From CAZJHX01 sp964545715 (GTDB lineage: Bacteria > Myxococcota_A > UBA9042 > GCA-2863065), in NCBI GenBank assembly GCA_964545715.1, contig CAZJHX010000031.1:11225-75224 (forward strand): a DNA stretch of 64,000 bases, given 5' to 3'. The notes below the pieces were generated by a model. The model saw only the letters and a program-made list of their open reading frames with translations. It was not told the DNA's origin and did no database searches. A program made the position numbers and the translations under genes. This document shows, piece by piece, positions 17,399 to 25,838 of this stretch. The stretch's first letter is position 1; each line of letters opens with the position of its first letter.

Positions 17399-18526
17399 AT
17401 GATCCCGAAGATCCTCCTCGTCGACGATCGCCCTGAGAACCTGCTGGCGCTCGAGGGCACGCTGGCCGTCCTGGACGTGGAGTGCCATCGCGCCACGTCC
17501 GGTCCCCAGGCGCTGAACCTGGCGCTGGATCACGAGTACGCGCTGATCCTGCTGGACGTGCAGATGCCGGGCATGAGCGGCTTCGAGACCGCGGAGCTGC
17601 TGCACGGCGCAAGCAACACGCGCCACGTCCCGGTCATCTTCGTCACCGCGATCAGCATGGACGAGCGGCACGTGTACCGAGGCTACGAGACGGGCGCCGT
17701 GGACTATTTGTTCAAGCCCATCGACCCGGACATCCTCCTATCCAAGGTCAAGGTCTTCGTCCAACTGCATCGTCAGAAGGCGCAGCTGGCAGAGCAACAG
17801 CTGAAGCTGCAAGCGGCGGTCGACGAGCTGGAGACGTCGCAAGCCGAGCTGAAGCGCTCCAACGAGGAGCTGGAGCGCTTTGCCTACGTCGCGGCGCACG
17901 ATCTCCAAGCCCCATTGCGAGCGATGCAGTCGTTTGCGACATTGCTCGAGGCTCACCTCGGAGAGGGGCTGGACGACAAGACACGCCACTATATCAACCG
18001 GATCACGGCCGGCGGACAGCGGATGGCCGAGCTGATCCGCGATCTGCTCGTGTATTCGCGGGTCGGCCAACGCGGTGAGACCGCGGTCGAGGTGGAGCTG
18101 GAGCGCGTTGTAAAGGATGCGCTCGAGACGCTCCAATCGGAGATCACCGCCCAGTCGGCGGCTGTGGACGTGGCGGCGCTCCCCACCGTGATGGGACACC
18201 GCGCCGAGCTGCAGCGGCTGTTCGAGAACCTGATCGGCAACGCCGTGAAATACCGCGGCGACGCCGAGCCCCGCGTCGTAATCAGGTGTGAAGAGCGCGC
18301 CACCGAGCTCGAGCTCAGCGTGGAGGACAACGGGATAGGGATCGAGTCTGAGTATAGCGAGCAGATCTTCGAGATCTTCCAGCGCCTCCACGGAGGAGGT
18401 CGGTATCCGGGCACCGGCGTCGGCCTGGCGATTTGCCGCAAGGTCGTCGAGCACCACCAGGGGCGCATCTGGCTGGAGTCAGCCGCCACGCAGGGTTCGG
18501 TGTTCCGTTTCACCTTGAGTCGCTGA
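17399..18526 (+). CDS. Receiver-histidine kinase (REC-HisKA-HATPase)
   Basis: A soluble 375-aa protein. An N-terminal REC domain (ILLVDDRPENLLALEG, phospho-acceptor Asp in LLDVQMPGMSG near residue 51, Lys in YLFKPID) is joined by a coiled coil (about 120-160) to a HisKA domain with RFAYVAAHDLQAPLR (His near 167). The ATPase domain has NLIGNAVKYRG, EDNGIGI and GTGVGLAICRKVVEHHQGRI, typical of phytochrome-like and FixL-like kinases. The start at ATG 17399 gives a clean REC N-terminus. The gene lies 46 bp after the hybrid kinase and probably belongs to the same phosphorelay, either receiving phosphate at REC or tuning the kinase. Confidence 0.9.
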   Translation: MIPKILLVDDRPENLLALEGTLAVLDVECHRATSGPQALNLALDHEYALILLDVQMPGMSGFETAELLHGASNTRHVPVIFVTAISMDERHVYRGYETGAVDYLFKPIDPDILLSKVKVFVQLHRQKAQLAEQQLKLQAAVDELETSQAELKRSNEELERFAYVAAHDLQAPLRAMQSFATLLEAHLGEGLDDKTRHYINRITAGGQRMAELIRDLLVYSRVGQRGETAVEVELERVVKDALETLQSEITAQSAAVDVAALPTVMGHRAELQRLFENLIGNAVKYRGDAEPRVVIRCEERATELELSVEDNGIGIESEYSEQIFEIFQRLHGGGRYPGTGVGLAICRKVVEHHQGRIWLESAATQGSVFRFTLSR

Positions 18527-18540
18527 CCGTGGAGCAGACC

Positions 18541-19184
18541 ATGCGTCGTATGTGGTTGATTCCGATCGCCATCCTCGTGGCCGCTTGCACGGCGCCGGCC
18601 ACGCCCGCGGCCAACTCCGAGACCACCGANNNNNNNNNNNNNNNNNNNNNNNNNNNNNNNNNNNNNNNNNNNNNNNNNNNNNNNNNNNNNNNNNNNNNNN
18701 NNNNNNNNNNNNNNNNNNNNNNNNNNNNNCCGCTGGAGCCGCCAAGAAGCCGCAGGGCAAACCGCTGCAGGCGGGAGACCGGCTGGAGGCGGTCAGCGAG
18801 GAGGTCACCGCGCCGAACGAACGCGAGTACGCGCGAGTGGCGTCCTACATCATGCCGATCCGCGATGCGCTGATGTGCGATTTCAAGCTGTTCAGCCTGA
18901 AGCAGTGGCAGTCGCTGACCGAGATTCTGACGCTCAACGGCATCAAGACCACACAAAATCTGAGTGGCACGCCCAAGGAGCAGTTCTACTCTACCGACGG
19001 GATCTACGAGCACCTCCTGGCGGGGCCCGACTTCCACCCGATGATGAAGTACCTGGAAGAGGCGGAGCTGGAGCTCAAGTGCCTGGCCTTCGTGGACTTC
19101 GACTTCGTCAACCCGGAGGGCGACGATCACTGCGCCACCCACGGCCTGGAGGTCGGCTCCGGCCTGGTGCTGCCAGGCAACTGA
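18541..19184 (+). CDS. Lipoprotein gene interrupted by an assembly gap
   Basis: ATG 18541 opens a lipoprotein signal (MRRMWLIPIAILVAACTAPA, lipobox cysteine at 16). The coding frame then enters the N gap. After the gap the readable frame (KKPQGKPLQAGDRLEAV onward) is in a different phase, which is expected if the 100 N are a placeholder of arbitrary size. The C-terminal part has helical segments (EYARVASYIMPIRDALMCDF, SLKQWQSLTEILTLNG) and an ending GLEVGSGLVLPGN. No family is recognised. I read one gene rather than two, because signal peptide and mature part fit together and no other start is seen. Confidence 0.55.
18630..18729. other. Assembly gap of 100 N
   Basis: One hundred consecutive N, the usual placeholder for a scaffold join of unknown length. 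It falls just after the signal peptide of a lipoprotein gene, so the missing DNA probably encodes a low-complexity linker. Confidence 0.98.
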
Positions 19185-19250
19185 TCCGGCCCGGCATCGT
19201 CGTGCCAGCTGATGCGAGTTTTCCACAGGGCTGCTAGAACCGGAGGTCTG

Positions 19251-22200
19251 ATGCGGCCACACGATCGCAAGGCGCGTGCGGGCGCGACGGGGCTGGGGCG
19301 AGCCCGCATGTTCATCAAGGCGCACCTGGCCTGGATGGACGGGTATCCGGTCGACGCGATGCCGGCAGCGGGTGGCGTCGCCTGGCAGCCTATCGTGGCC
19401 GGCGGCGGGGCGGTCATCCACGTCGATCGCGACTACCTGCATCGCGCCAATTACGCGATCAAGAAGCTGCGCCGGCGCTTTCCAAGAGCCCTGCCGAAGA
19501 TTGTGGGCGACGTCGACGCATGGGCCGCCTCGCGCGTGGCCGTGCTGGAGACGCTGAAGCCGGCGGTGCACCGAGCGGAGGCGCTGGCCGCCACGTTGTT
19601 CCAAATCGGCGGGCCGTTCGCCTCAGAGACGCGCAAGGCGGCAATGCGGCTGGGCAGCCGTCATCCGGCGCTGGCGGACGTCGTAGCGGCGGTGTCGTGG
19701 ACGTCTTTTGGGGACGACAAGCGGGCCGTGGAGACGTTGGCCTGGATGACCGAGTGGGCGCCGCAGCTGACCACGTTGGTGCAGGGGATCGGCCCGGACG
19801 TGGACGCCCGTTACGCCGTACTGACCCTGTGGGCGTTGAGCCGCGCCGAAGGGCCCGGCCGAACGGCCTGCCTGGTGCGCACCATGGGCGAGCCGTTTAC
19901 GTACGAGGCCGGCAGAAGCCTCTCCAAAGACGCGCGCGACCACGTCCTGGCGGCCCTGGAGGTGGCCGAGCGGCTGGGGTCGAATCGCGCCATGTCGTTG
20001 CGCGCCAAGGTGCAGAAGCTGGGGAAGTCCGACCGGACCCGAGCGCCCGCGGCAGCCCTGTGGGCCCACATCCAGTGGCTCAAGCAACAGCGCTCTGCCA
20101 CGCGCCGACGAGCCCTGCGGCTGTTCGAATTGAGCCGGCTGCAAGACCCTCTGGACCAGTGGTGTGCATGGCATCTTACACTTGATGGAGCCATGTCCTA
20201 CCCGGCGACCGTGCGGGCAGACGACTTGCGCCGGGACCGTCCAGCGCCGCTCAATGTCGTGGCTGTGCTGCGCGCGGTGGAGGCGGCTGCGGCCGCCAAA
20301 CTCAAGCGCTTCTTCGCGCCGATCGCCGACCTGCTCGACACACTACACGAGGCGGAATGCGACGACTTGTGCACCGCAGCCCTCATCGCCTGGTCGGCGC
20401 AGGCCGGCGTGTGCAGCGGCTCCGTGTCCAGCTCCGGCGTGACCGCCGCGTGGTTCATCCGGTTTTTGCGATTGACGCGAGAGTACGCGCTACAGCAGGA
20501 CTTCCGAAGCGCCTGGGGCCTGCTGCGCCGGCGTTGGATCGTCCAGGACCTGGCCGAGACGCTCACAAAACCCGACCAGCTGGGCCGCTGGCTCCAGGCG
20601 GTTGCAGCGGTGAACGCCGTCCTTCCAGAGCCGTTGGACGACCCGGACGAGGCGATCACCCTCATCGAAGCCGGGTGCGATGCCACATTTACGGCTGCCG
20701 TCGTATGCGAACTCTCCAAGCGCGAGGTCGGCTGGCTGGACTCAGAGGTGCTGCAGGCGGCCGCCGTCATCGCCGACGGCGAGGCCGGTGTGGTGGCGGA
20801 CATCTGCCAGGCATGGAAGAAGCGACCGCCGGAGGAGTACTCGGTGGATGAGGAGGGCCTTGCGGCGCTCGCAAAGCTGTTTGCGCAGTCCAATGCCCTG
20901 GCCGCCGTCCGGAGGCTGGCCACCGGCGGGCACCTCACGCGCCTCGCGGCGTTCGGCACCCGCTTTCGGCTCGCGCACAAAGCGCTGAATCAGGCGCCTG
21001 GCCCGCCCTCGTTCGATGCGGTGGCGCTGCCGCAGTGGGCCGAGCGCTTCCCGGCAACCCTGCACGACCCGCTGGCACGGCTCGCCGGCGCTCACCCCCA
21101 AGCCGAAGCCGCGGCAAACCGGCTGCTGAGACGAGACTTTCCCAGTCGCAAGAAGATGGAGGAAGAACTGCAGGCCATCGAGCAGAAGCTGGTGGACGCG
21201 CCACCGGAAGCCGCCACGCGCCTGGCGGCACGCCGGAAGACGATCACGGGTCGGCTCAGAGGCGGAAACCGCGTGTCTGCGCGTCGAGCCGCGCGACTGG
21301 GCGAGAAGATCGAACATAGCGCCGCCCTGGCTTTGTGGACCGGGTGGTGCGCGGCGTTTGACGACTTTCTGGCGGCTGCCCTGCCGCGGATGCTGAATCT
21401 CGACCAGCGGCCGGATTGGCTGCTGCTGCCGTCGACGCTGGACGTGCTGGTGGGCGTCGTGCGCCTCAAAAAGGCTGACCGCCGGCTGGCCGAGAGGCTG
21501 CTGAGAGCGCGCTGCGGCCCGCCGCCGTGGGACCTGCGAGACGATCCGGCCAACCACGCCTACCTGGAGCGGATGAAGGCGCGGGGCATCGACATGGGCC
21601 CGTGGCTGTCAGGCCTGGGTTCGCACGAGGTGAAGGACGGCGGCTCAGAGCCGCTGCGGTTTGTGCTGGAAGACGATCCGCTCAACGTGTTTGCCATGGG
21701 CGCACACTTCGGCACGTGCCTGCGTCCGGGCGCGATGAACTTCTACTCGGTGGTGGCCAATGCGGCCGACATCAACAAGCGGGTGCTTTACGCGCGGCGT
21801 ACCGATGGCGGCGTCGTCGGACGCTGTTTGCTGGCTTTGTCCGATATCGGAGAGCTGCTCGCGTTCGAGCCCTACTGCCACGACTCGGATATCGGCTTCG
21901 AGAACCTGGTCCGCGATTTTGCGATGACGCTGGCCGGGCGCATGAACACCAAGCTGGCCGCGCAGGGCTCGGTCCCGACGCTGGTTGCGCCACGGTGGTA
22001 CGACGACAGCTCCCGCGACCTGACGGGTGAGCTGGAAGCGCTGGCGTCCGGGTCGGCCTTCCGCACATCGCTGTTGACCATCGCGGCGGAGGACCTGGTC
22101 GAGGCCATGGATGGGGCGCTCGACGGGAACCGCAACACCCAGCTGCTGGCGATGGTCGTCAGCTTGCCCGAGCTCCACGAGCGACCGGAGCTCATCGTAG

Positions 22201-22622
22201 CGCTCGCGCCCCGGCTGATCCGGGCGAGCGACCTGCCCGACGACTGCCGGCTGATGGCGGTGAAGCTGGCCATGGGCTGCGGGGAGAGAGACCTGGCGGT
22301 GCGACTGGCCACCGATCGCCTCGCCGCGCGCGTCATGCAGAGCCACCGCTGGTACGGAGAGGTCGACGACGAGCTGATGCAGCTCCTCGCAGAGGTAAAT
22401 CCGCCGCAGGCGCTGCGAGTTCTGCGCCGCACCCGCGACCGGCAGGTCCGCCGGTGGGACCAGGAGCGTCACGCGTCTCGGGCGTACGCCGCGGGCCGCG
22501 CCATGGAGCACATGCAGAGGGCCCGGCAGGCGATGGCGATGTACCGGCTGGCGGTGACTTTGCGCCCCACGAAGGAGCTGCGAAAGAAGTGTCGAGAGCG
22601 AATCGCCGCCCTGAACGGGTGA
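19251..22622 (+). CDS. Large uncharacterised helical protein with a conserved core block
   Basis: Start ATG 19251 follows GGAGGT. The 1123-aa product has no signal peptide or membrane segment. Residues 1-780 are Ala/Leu-rich and helical, as in HEAT/ARM-like solenoids, with a coiled coil near 640-690. A compact, more conserved-looking block at about 803-910 carries EDDPLNVFAMGAHFGTCL, NFYSVVANAADINKRVLYAR, GGVVGRCLLALSDIGELLAF and VAPRWYDDSSRDL. From memory, similar blocks recur in large planctomycete and myxobacterial proteins, but I know no assigned activity. The C-terminus returns to helices with TPR-like spacing. It may be a scaffold carrying an unknown enzyme-like domain. It is probably monocistronic. 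Confidence 0.75.
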   Translation: MRPHDRKARAGATGLGRARMFIKAHLAWMDGYPVDAMPAAGGVAWQPIVAGGGAVIHVDRDYLHRANYAIKKLRRRFPRALPKIVGDVDAWAASRVAVLETLKPAVHRAEALAATLFQIGGPFASETRKAAMRLGSRHPALADVVAAVSWTSFGDDKRAVETLAWMTEWAPQLTTLVQGIGPDVDARYAVLTLWALSRAEGPGRTACLVRTMGEPFTYEAGRSLSKDARDHVLAALEVAERLGSNRAMSLRAKVQKLGKSDRTRAPAAALWAHIQWLKQQRSATRRRALRLFELSRLQDPLDQWCAWHLTLDGAMSYPATVRADDLRRDRPAPLNVVAVLRAVEAAAAAKLKRFFAPIADLLDTLHEAECDDLCTAALIAWSAQAGVCSGSVSSSGVTAAWFIRFLRLTREYALQQDFRSAWGLLRRRWIVQDLAETLTKPDQLGRWLQAVAAVNAVLPEPLDDPDEAITLIEAGCDATFTAAVVCELSKREVGWLDSEVLQAAAVIADGEAGVVADICQAWKKRPPEEYSVDEEGLAALAKLFAQSNALAAVRRLATGGHLTRLAAFGTRFRLAHKALNQAPGPPSFDAVALPQWAERFPATLHDPLARLAGAHPQAEAAANRLLRRDFPSRKKMEEELQAIEQKLVDAPPEAATRLAARRKTITGRLRGGNRVSARRAARLGEKIEHSAALALWTGWCAAFDDFLAAALPRMLNLDQRPDWLLLPSTLDVLVGVVRLKKADRRLAERLLRARCGPPPWDLRDDPANHAYLERMKARGIDMGPWLSGLGSHEVKDGGSEPLRFVLEDDPLNVFAMGAHFGTCLRPGAMNFYSVVANAADINKRVLYARRTDGGVVGRCLLALSDIGELLAFEPYCHDSDIGFENLVRDFAMTLAGRMNTKLAAQGSVPTLVAPRWYDDSSRDLTGELEALASGSAFRTSLLTIAAEDLVEAMDGALDGNRNTQLLAMVVSLPELHERPELIVALAPRLIRASDLPDDCRLMAVKLAMGCGERDLAVRLATDRLAARVMQSHRWYGEVDDELMQLLAEVNPPQALRVLRRTRDRQVRRWDQERHASRAYAAGRAMEHMQRARQAMAMYRLAVTLRPTKELRKKCRERIAALNG

Positions 22623-22641
22623 GGCGCCCGTCCGCGCGGTT

Positions 22642-22670
22642 TTGACCGCCTCCCCGGCCATTGCTACGGT
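22642..22670 (+). promoter_or_regulatory. Sigma70-type promoter, predicted leaderless
   Basis: TTGACC (22642-22647), a 17-bp spacer, and TACGGT (22665-22670) preceded by TGC form a good extended -10 promoter. The ATG of the next gene begins at 22677, 6 nt after the -10 hexamer, where transcription should start. The mRNA would be leaderless, and no ribosome site is present. Confidence 0.65.
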
Positions 22671-22676
22671 GCCGCC

Positions 22677-23048
22677 ATGAACAAGATATTCTGGGTGGCG
22701 TTGATCGGCGCGTTCCTGCTCTGCGGGGGCTGCAAGGGTACAGATGACAGCAAGGCCGGGGGCGACAAAGCCAAGGCCGGCGAGAAGGCCGGCGGCGGCG
22801 AGAAGGCCGGCGGCGAGAAGCGCTCGGGGCTCATGCTGAGCAACGATACCGAGGCCTGCCAGGCGGCGCTGAAGTGTTGCGAGGCCATGGTTGCGCTCGA
22901 CAACCCGTCGCCCAAGCCGGAAGACATCAACCTGGCGTGCTCAGGTGTGGGGATGGCGTCCGATGACGCGACGTGCGGCCAGTTCAAGAAGGGCTACGCC
23001 GCGTCGATCACAGGACGCGGCAAAGATCTGCCCGCCGCGTGCAAATAG
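22677..23048 (+). CDS. Small lipoprotein with Lys/Gly/Ala repeat linker
   Basis: The 123-aa protein has a lipoprotein signal (WVALIGAFLLCGGCKG, lipid-modified Cys at 19), then a linker of GEKAGG/DKAKAGEKA repeats, and a small C-terminal domain with six cysteines (ACQAALKCCEAM, LACSGV, ATCGQF, final AACK) that probably forms disulfides. Small lipoproteins of this layout are common in myxobacteria and lack known functions. It is transcribed from the promoter at 22642-22670. Confidence 0.75.
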   Translation: MNKIFWVALIGAFLLCGGCKGTDDSKAGGDKAKAGEKAGGGEKAGGEKRSGLMLSNDTEACQAALKCCEAMVALDNPSPKPEDINLACSGVGMASDDATCGQFKKGYAASITGRGKDLPAACK

Positions 23049-23128
23049 CCGGGGGCGTTGATCCCAACCGCATCCGGTTCTCCCTTCGCCGTGGTACCAA
23101 CCGCGCCATGCGGGCGATTTCAGGCGTA

Positions 23129-23437
23129 TTAGAATGGGCCGATCTGTCCGACCTGCACAATGCCGCCGCACAGATCCCGCTGAATCAGGGTGGGTGACGT
23201 CATCATGTGAACCGAGCGGTCCAGCGCGGTACCCATGTGCCCACCAGGCGGGGTCGGCTCCAGCAGATTGCGGCCCAGCAGCGCCTCGCGATTAATCTCG
23301 GTGTTGAACTCAAAGCGGGTGGGGTTGAGCTCCGGCTGCATCATGGGAACGATGATCCGGGGAGGCTCGATCCACACCAGGCTGGTGCTGTTGTCAGAGC
23401 ATCGACAATCAAACAGATAGCAGGAATTGCAGTACAT
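23129..23437 (-). CDS. Hypothetical protein with N-terminal Cys cluster
   Basis: Start ATG 23437 is chosen because GGAGA lies 6 nt upstream; longer frames upstream have no ribosome site. The 102-aa product begins with a dense cysteine motif (MYCNSCYLFDCRC: C-x2-C-x4-C-x-C) that could bind zinc or iron. The rest is a mostly uncharged region (PPRIIVPMMQPELNP, GRNLLEPTPPGG) without recognisable domain. No family is recognised. Confidence 0.55.
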   Translation of the reverse strand: MYCNSCYLFDCRCSDNSTSLVWIEPPRIIVPMMQPELNPTRFEFNTEINREALLGRNLLEPTPPGGHMGTALDRSVHMMTSPTLIQRDLCGGIVQVGQIGPF

Positions 23438-23606
23438 GATGGTCTCCTGTTGTGTCTTATCAACAACCCCACCGTAGGCGGCGATGCCGGTGTCGACTGA
23501 CAGCCGCTGACAACCCGCGGTGGATAGTGGTCGGTCCAGCCTTGCGACAGGTACCCTGATGCCGCATGACCCTCGGGACACTCACCACGCTCTGTGACTG
23601 CCGGCG

Positions 23607-23840
23607 TTGGCCGCGCGCTTCACCACCGTCATGAACTCCGACGACGGTGCGGTCTACAGCCGGTGGTTTCTGATGGCGTCAACCGATCCGGACATACCGA
23701 AGCGGTCCGGCTACGTCTTGGGACTGCGCGTGGTGGAGGCGGTCGCCAAGGACGTACCGGTGGACCGTCTCATCCGACTCCAGGGCCCACAGCTACGGTC
23801 CCGGATCGCGCGAGCGCTCCAGCAGCTCACCCATCGGTGA
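23607..23840 (+). pseudogene. Fragment resembling the C-terminus of a DUF2268-like Zn protease
   Basis: A 77-aa frame starts at TTG 23607, immediately after an in-frame TGA at 23595. RWFLMASTDPDIPKRSGYVLGLRVVE resembles the C-terminal signature of DUF2268-type predicted Zn-proteases (W-[FY]...D-x-P...GY-x-x-G-x-R-[IV]-[VA]). The catalytic HExxH part is absent, and the preceding 150 bp hold no homologous sequence that I can see. It is best read as a gene fragment; a short intact gene is less likely. Confidence 0.4.
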
Positions 23841-23847
23841 GCGCCGG

Positions 23848-24462
23848 CTACCGCAGCCTGTTCGTGGCCTTCTCCAGGGCGCCGATCACGGCTTCCTGGG
23901 CGGGCGTCTCGATCGAGCCGGGTCGCAGGACTCTCACTCGGGCGATGGCAGCTTCAGCCGTCTGGCCGTTGGCCACCAACCAGGCAGCCAGAAACGTCCC
24001 GGTGCGGCCCTGGCCGGCGGCGCAGTGCACGGTGACCGCGCCCCCTTTGGCGAGGACCTCTTTTGTCGCCGACACAAACTCCCCGAGCTGGCCGATGCTT
24101 GGCGCGGTGAAGTCCTTGATGGGGATGTGCCGTGACGTGATGCCCGCCGCATGAAACGGCGCCTGGTCGGGCAGCGCCTCGGTGAGCGACACCAGCAGCT
24201 GCACGCCGGCGCCTTTCAGAAACGCGGCGTCCTGTTCGGCCCCGGCGCCCGTCCGCGGACGGGCCATGCCGGCGACGCGACCTTCCTCCAGCCATGAGAA
24301 GTTGCGTGGTTGCATCGATTGTCTCGCCTGCGCCGGTTGCACGGTCTGCGCCGGCTGCTCCGCCTGGATGCGCGCGGCGGACTCATCGGCATCCCGCGCG
24401 TCAGTACACCCCGCGCTGGGGACGATGACGAGGACGAATAGGATGTGCACGCATCGGCTCAT
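23848..24462 (-). CDS. DUSP23-like protein tyrosine phosphatase lipoprotein
   Basis: The 204-aa protein has a lipoprotein signal (LFVLVIVPSAGC, Cys19), a Gln/Ala-rich linker (about 20-50), and a complete dual-specificity phosphatase domain. NFSWLEEGRVAGMARPR opens it as in human DUSP23. Asp117 in KDFTAP is the likely general acid. HCAAGQGRTGT (146-156) is the P loop with nucleophile Cys147 and Arg153, and LRPGSIETPAQE closes it. All catalytic residues are present. The lipid anchor puts the enzyme in the periplasm or on the outer membrane, an unusual place for this class. Dephosphorylation of proteins or of small phosphate esters is possible. Confidence 0.85.
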   Translation of the reverse strand: MSRCVHILFVLVIVPSAGCTDARDADESAARIQAEQPAQTVQPAQARQSMQPRNFSWLEEGRVAGMARPRTGAGAEQDAAFLKGAGVQLLVSLTEALPDQAPFHAAGITSRHIPIKDFTAPSIGQLGEFVSATKEVLAKGGAVTVHCAAGQGRTGTFLAAWLVANGQTAEAAIARVRVLRPGSIETPAQEAVIGALEKATNRLR

Positions 24463-24670
24463 GGCGGCTCCGGCCGTTCTGGTTCAGCAGCACCATTGTG
24501 GCCCGATCCGACGGATTGCGAAAGCGGGTTGGGTTCAGTTTGCCGGGCGGGGCGTCAGACGCGTGCCTGGGAGCTGTTTGGCGGCTCTTGGCTCACTTTC
24601 CTTTCGCCCAGTAATAGGGTGAGCGTCAGTCGGTGAGCCGCTGCGGCTGTGGAATCGCCGTTCGGGTAGG

Positions 24671-24679
24671 TGATACCCT
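24671..24679 (+). promoter_or_regulatory. Extended -10 element, predicted leaderless
   Basis: TGATACCCT fits TGnTAnnnT and ends 7 nt before ATG 24687, so the transcript would begin at or next to the start codon. No convincing -35 or ribosome site is present. Confidence 0.4.
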
Positions 24680-24686
24680 GACCTGC

Positions 24687-25199
24687 ATGCGCGCGCTCGT
24701 TGTCATCGCCACGACGCTGGCTTTTCTGGCCGTGACAGCGACGCCTCGTCAGGCGGCGGCCGACCACGACGAGTTCGATGGGCTGCTCCCGTTCGCAATC
24801 GCGATCATCGCGCTGCCGGCGGTCGGAGGGGCCGTCTCGCTGATCGGAAACGCAAGCGCCGTATCGGTGCCCCGCCGCCCGGGCACCGGATGGCTGGTCG
24901 TCGGCTACATCTTTGGCCCACTCAACCTGATCGGCGGCGCCGCGCTGCTCAACGCCGGCGGCAGCGAATTCACGTGGGCCGACGGCGTCGGGCTCGCCGG
25001 GGTCGCTCTGGGCGCCGCAACGCTCGGCGTGACGATCTACGGCACGACGCTCTCGCGCGCGCCAACGAAACGGCGCGATGGCCACAGCGACTGGGACCAG
25101 CCGAAGCCCCGGTCGCAGCTGACCCTGGGCCCGGCGCTCTTGCGCAACCCGTCAGGCGGGACGACCCCGGGCGTGGCGCTCACACTGATGGGCTTCTAA
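24687..25199 (+). CDS. Small membrane protein of unknown function
   Basis: Start ATG 24687 gives 170 residues. A signal peptide (ALVVIATTLAFLAVTATPRQAAA) is followed by about three hydrophobic helices (LLPFAIAIIALPAVGGAVSLIG, WLVVGYIFGPLNLIGGAALL, GVGLAGVALGAATLGVTIYG) and a polar C-terminus with a strand-like end (LTLGPALL, GVALTLMGF). The pattern recurs in uncharacterised myxobacterial inner-membrane proteins. An upstream in-frame start at 24633 would place charged residues before the signal and is unlikely. Confidence 0.6.
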   Translation: MRALVVIATTLAFLAVTATPRQAAADHDEFDGLLPFAIAIIALPAVGGAVSLIGNASAVSVPRRPGTGWLVVGYIFGPLNLIGGAALLNAGGSEFTWADGVGLAGVALGAATLGVTIYGTTLSRAPTKRRDGHSDWDQPKPRSQLTLGPALLRNPSGGTTPGVALTLMGF

Positions 25200-25216
25200 C
25201 AGCCTGACGACTGCCG

Positions 25217-25552
25217 ATGGAGTCACCGGCCCTCACCGGCGAGACGGGCGTGATAGCTCTGGTGATCGCCGCAACCACGCGCGCTGGTCGCGCAACGTGC
25301 CGCTGGACAGCCCATCGAAAAGCGAGTGAGAACCCGGCCTCACAGCTCTCCGACAAAGAGATCTGCGCGCTCGTGTCCGCCGGCGTTTTCGAAGGCGTGG
25401 AAGACGAACTGGAGCTGATCGAATTCGTGCTCGACGCCACGCTGGAGAAGTGGCCCTCTTCGCCTGCGTGCCCTGCGCAAGCTCGATCTAATCTGACCAC
25501 ATGTGGGAGAGCTGAATCTCTACGGCGTCGAATGGCTCGGCGCGTACGGTAA
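25217..25552 (+). CDS. Doubtful small ORF or remnant with an acidic helix
   Basis: In an otherwise empty stretch, a plus-strand frame contains SDKEICALVSAGVFEGVEDELE, a coding-like acidic helical segment with GC-rich third positions (about 25365-25460). Its ends look non-coding and the C-terminus runs antisense into the Uma2 remnant. It may be a decayed gene or a short protein with a different start. No family is recognised. Confidence 0.2.
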   Translation: MESPALTGETGVIALVIAATTRAGRATCRWTAHRKASENPASQLSDKEICALVSAGVFEGVEDELELIEFVLDATLEKWPSSPACPAQARSNLTTCGRAESLRRRMARRVR

Positions 25553-25814
25553 CGTCGCCGAGGTAGGCCCCAACTCGGAGCCACGCTGTATCCTCGCGCC
25601 GATATACCTCGAGCGTGCGCTCATCAGCATCCACCTGCCAGATGTGGCTCACCCCGTGCTCCGCGTAGATCGGCATCTTGCGCACCCGGTCCAGCCCCGC
25701 CGTCGAGGGCGACAGCACCTCGCACACCCAATCCGGCGCCAGGGTGAAATACGCCTCCTGCGGTAGCTGTGGCTGGCGCTCCCGGCGCCAGCCCGCGATG
25801 TCGGGGACAAGCAC
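25488..25814 (-). pseudogene. Uma2 (DUF820) family protein, N-terminally truncated
   Basis: The frame reads LVPDIAGWRRERQP, then PDWVCEVLSPSTAGLDRVRKMPIYAEHGVSHIWQVDADERTLEVYRRE, the conserved C-terminal two-thirds of Uma2/DUF820 PD-(D/E)XK-fold proteins. The usual N-terminal about 80 residues, including the first part of the fold, are missing. The sequence runs directly into the stop of the upstream cytochrome gene (25839). The remaining 108-aa frame has no plausible start codon context. Likely a 5'-deleted gene. Confidence 0.65.
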
Positions 25815-25838
25815 GTCTCAGGACTCGCGCTGTATTGC

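Noticed and set aside
18433..18873. A continuous frame running through the N gap from the upstream kinase end
   Set aside because: Continuity across N is artificial; the part after the gap in that frame is Arg/Ser-rich shadow sequence.
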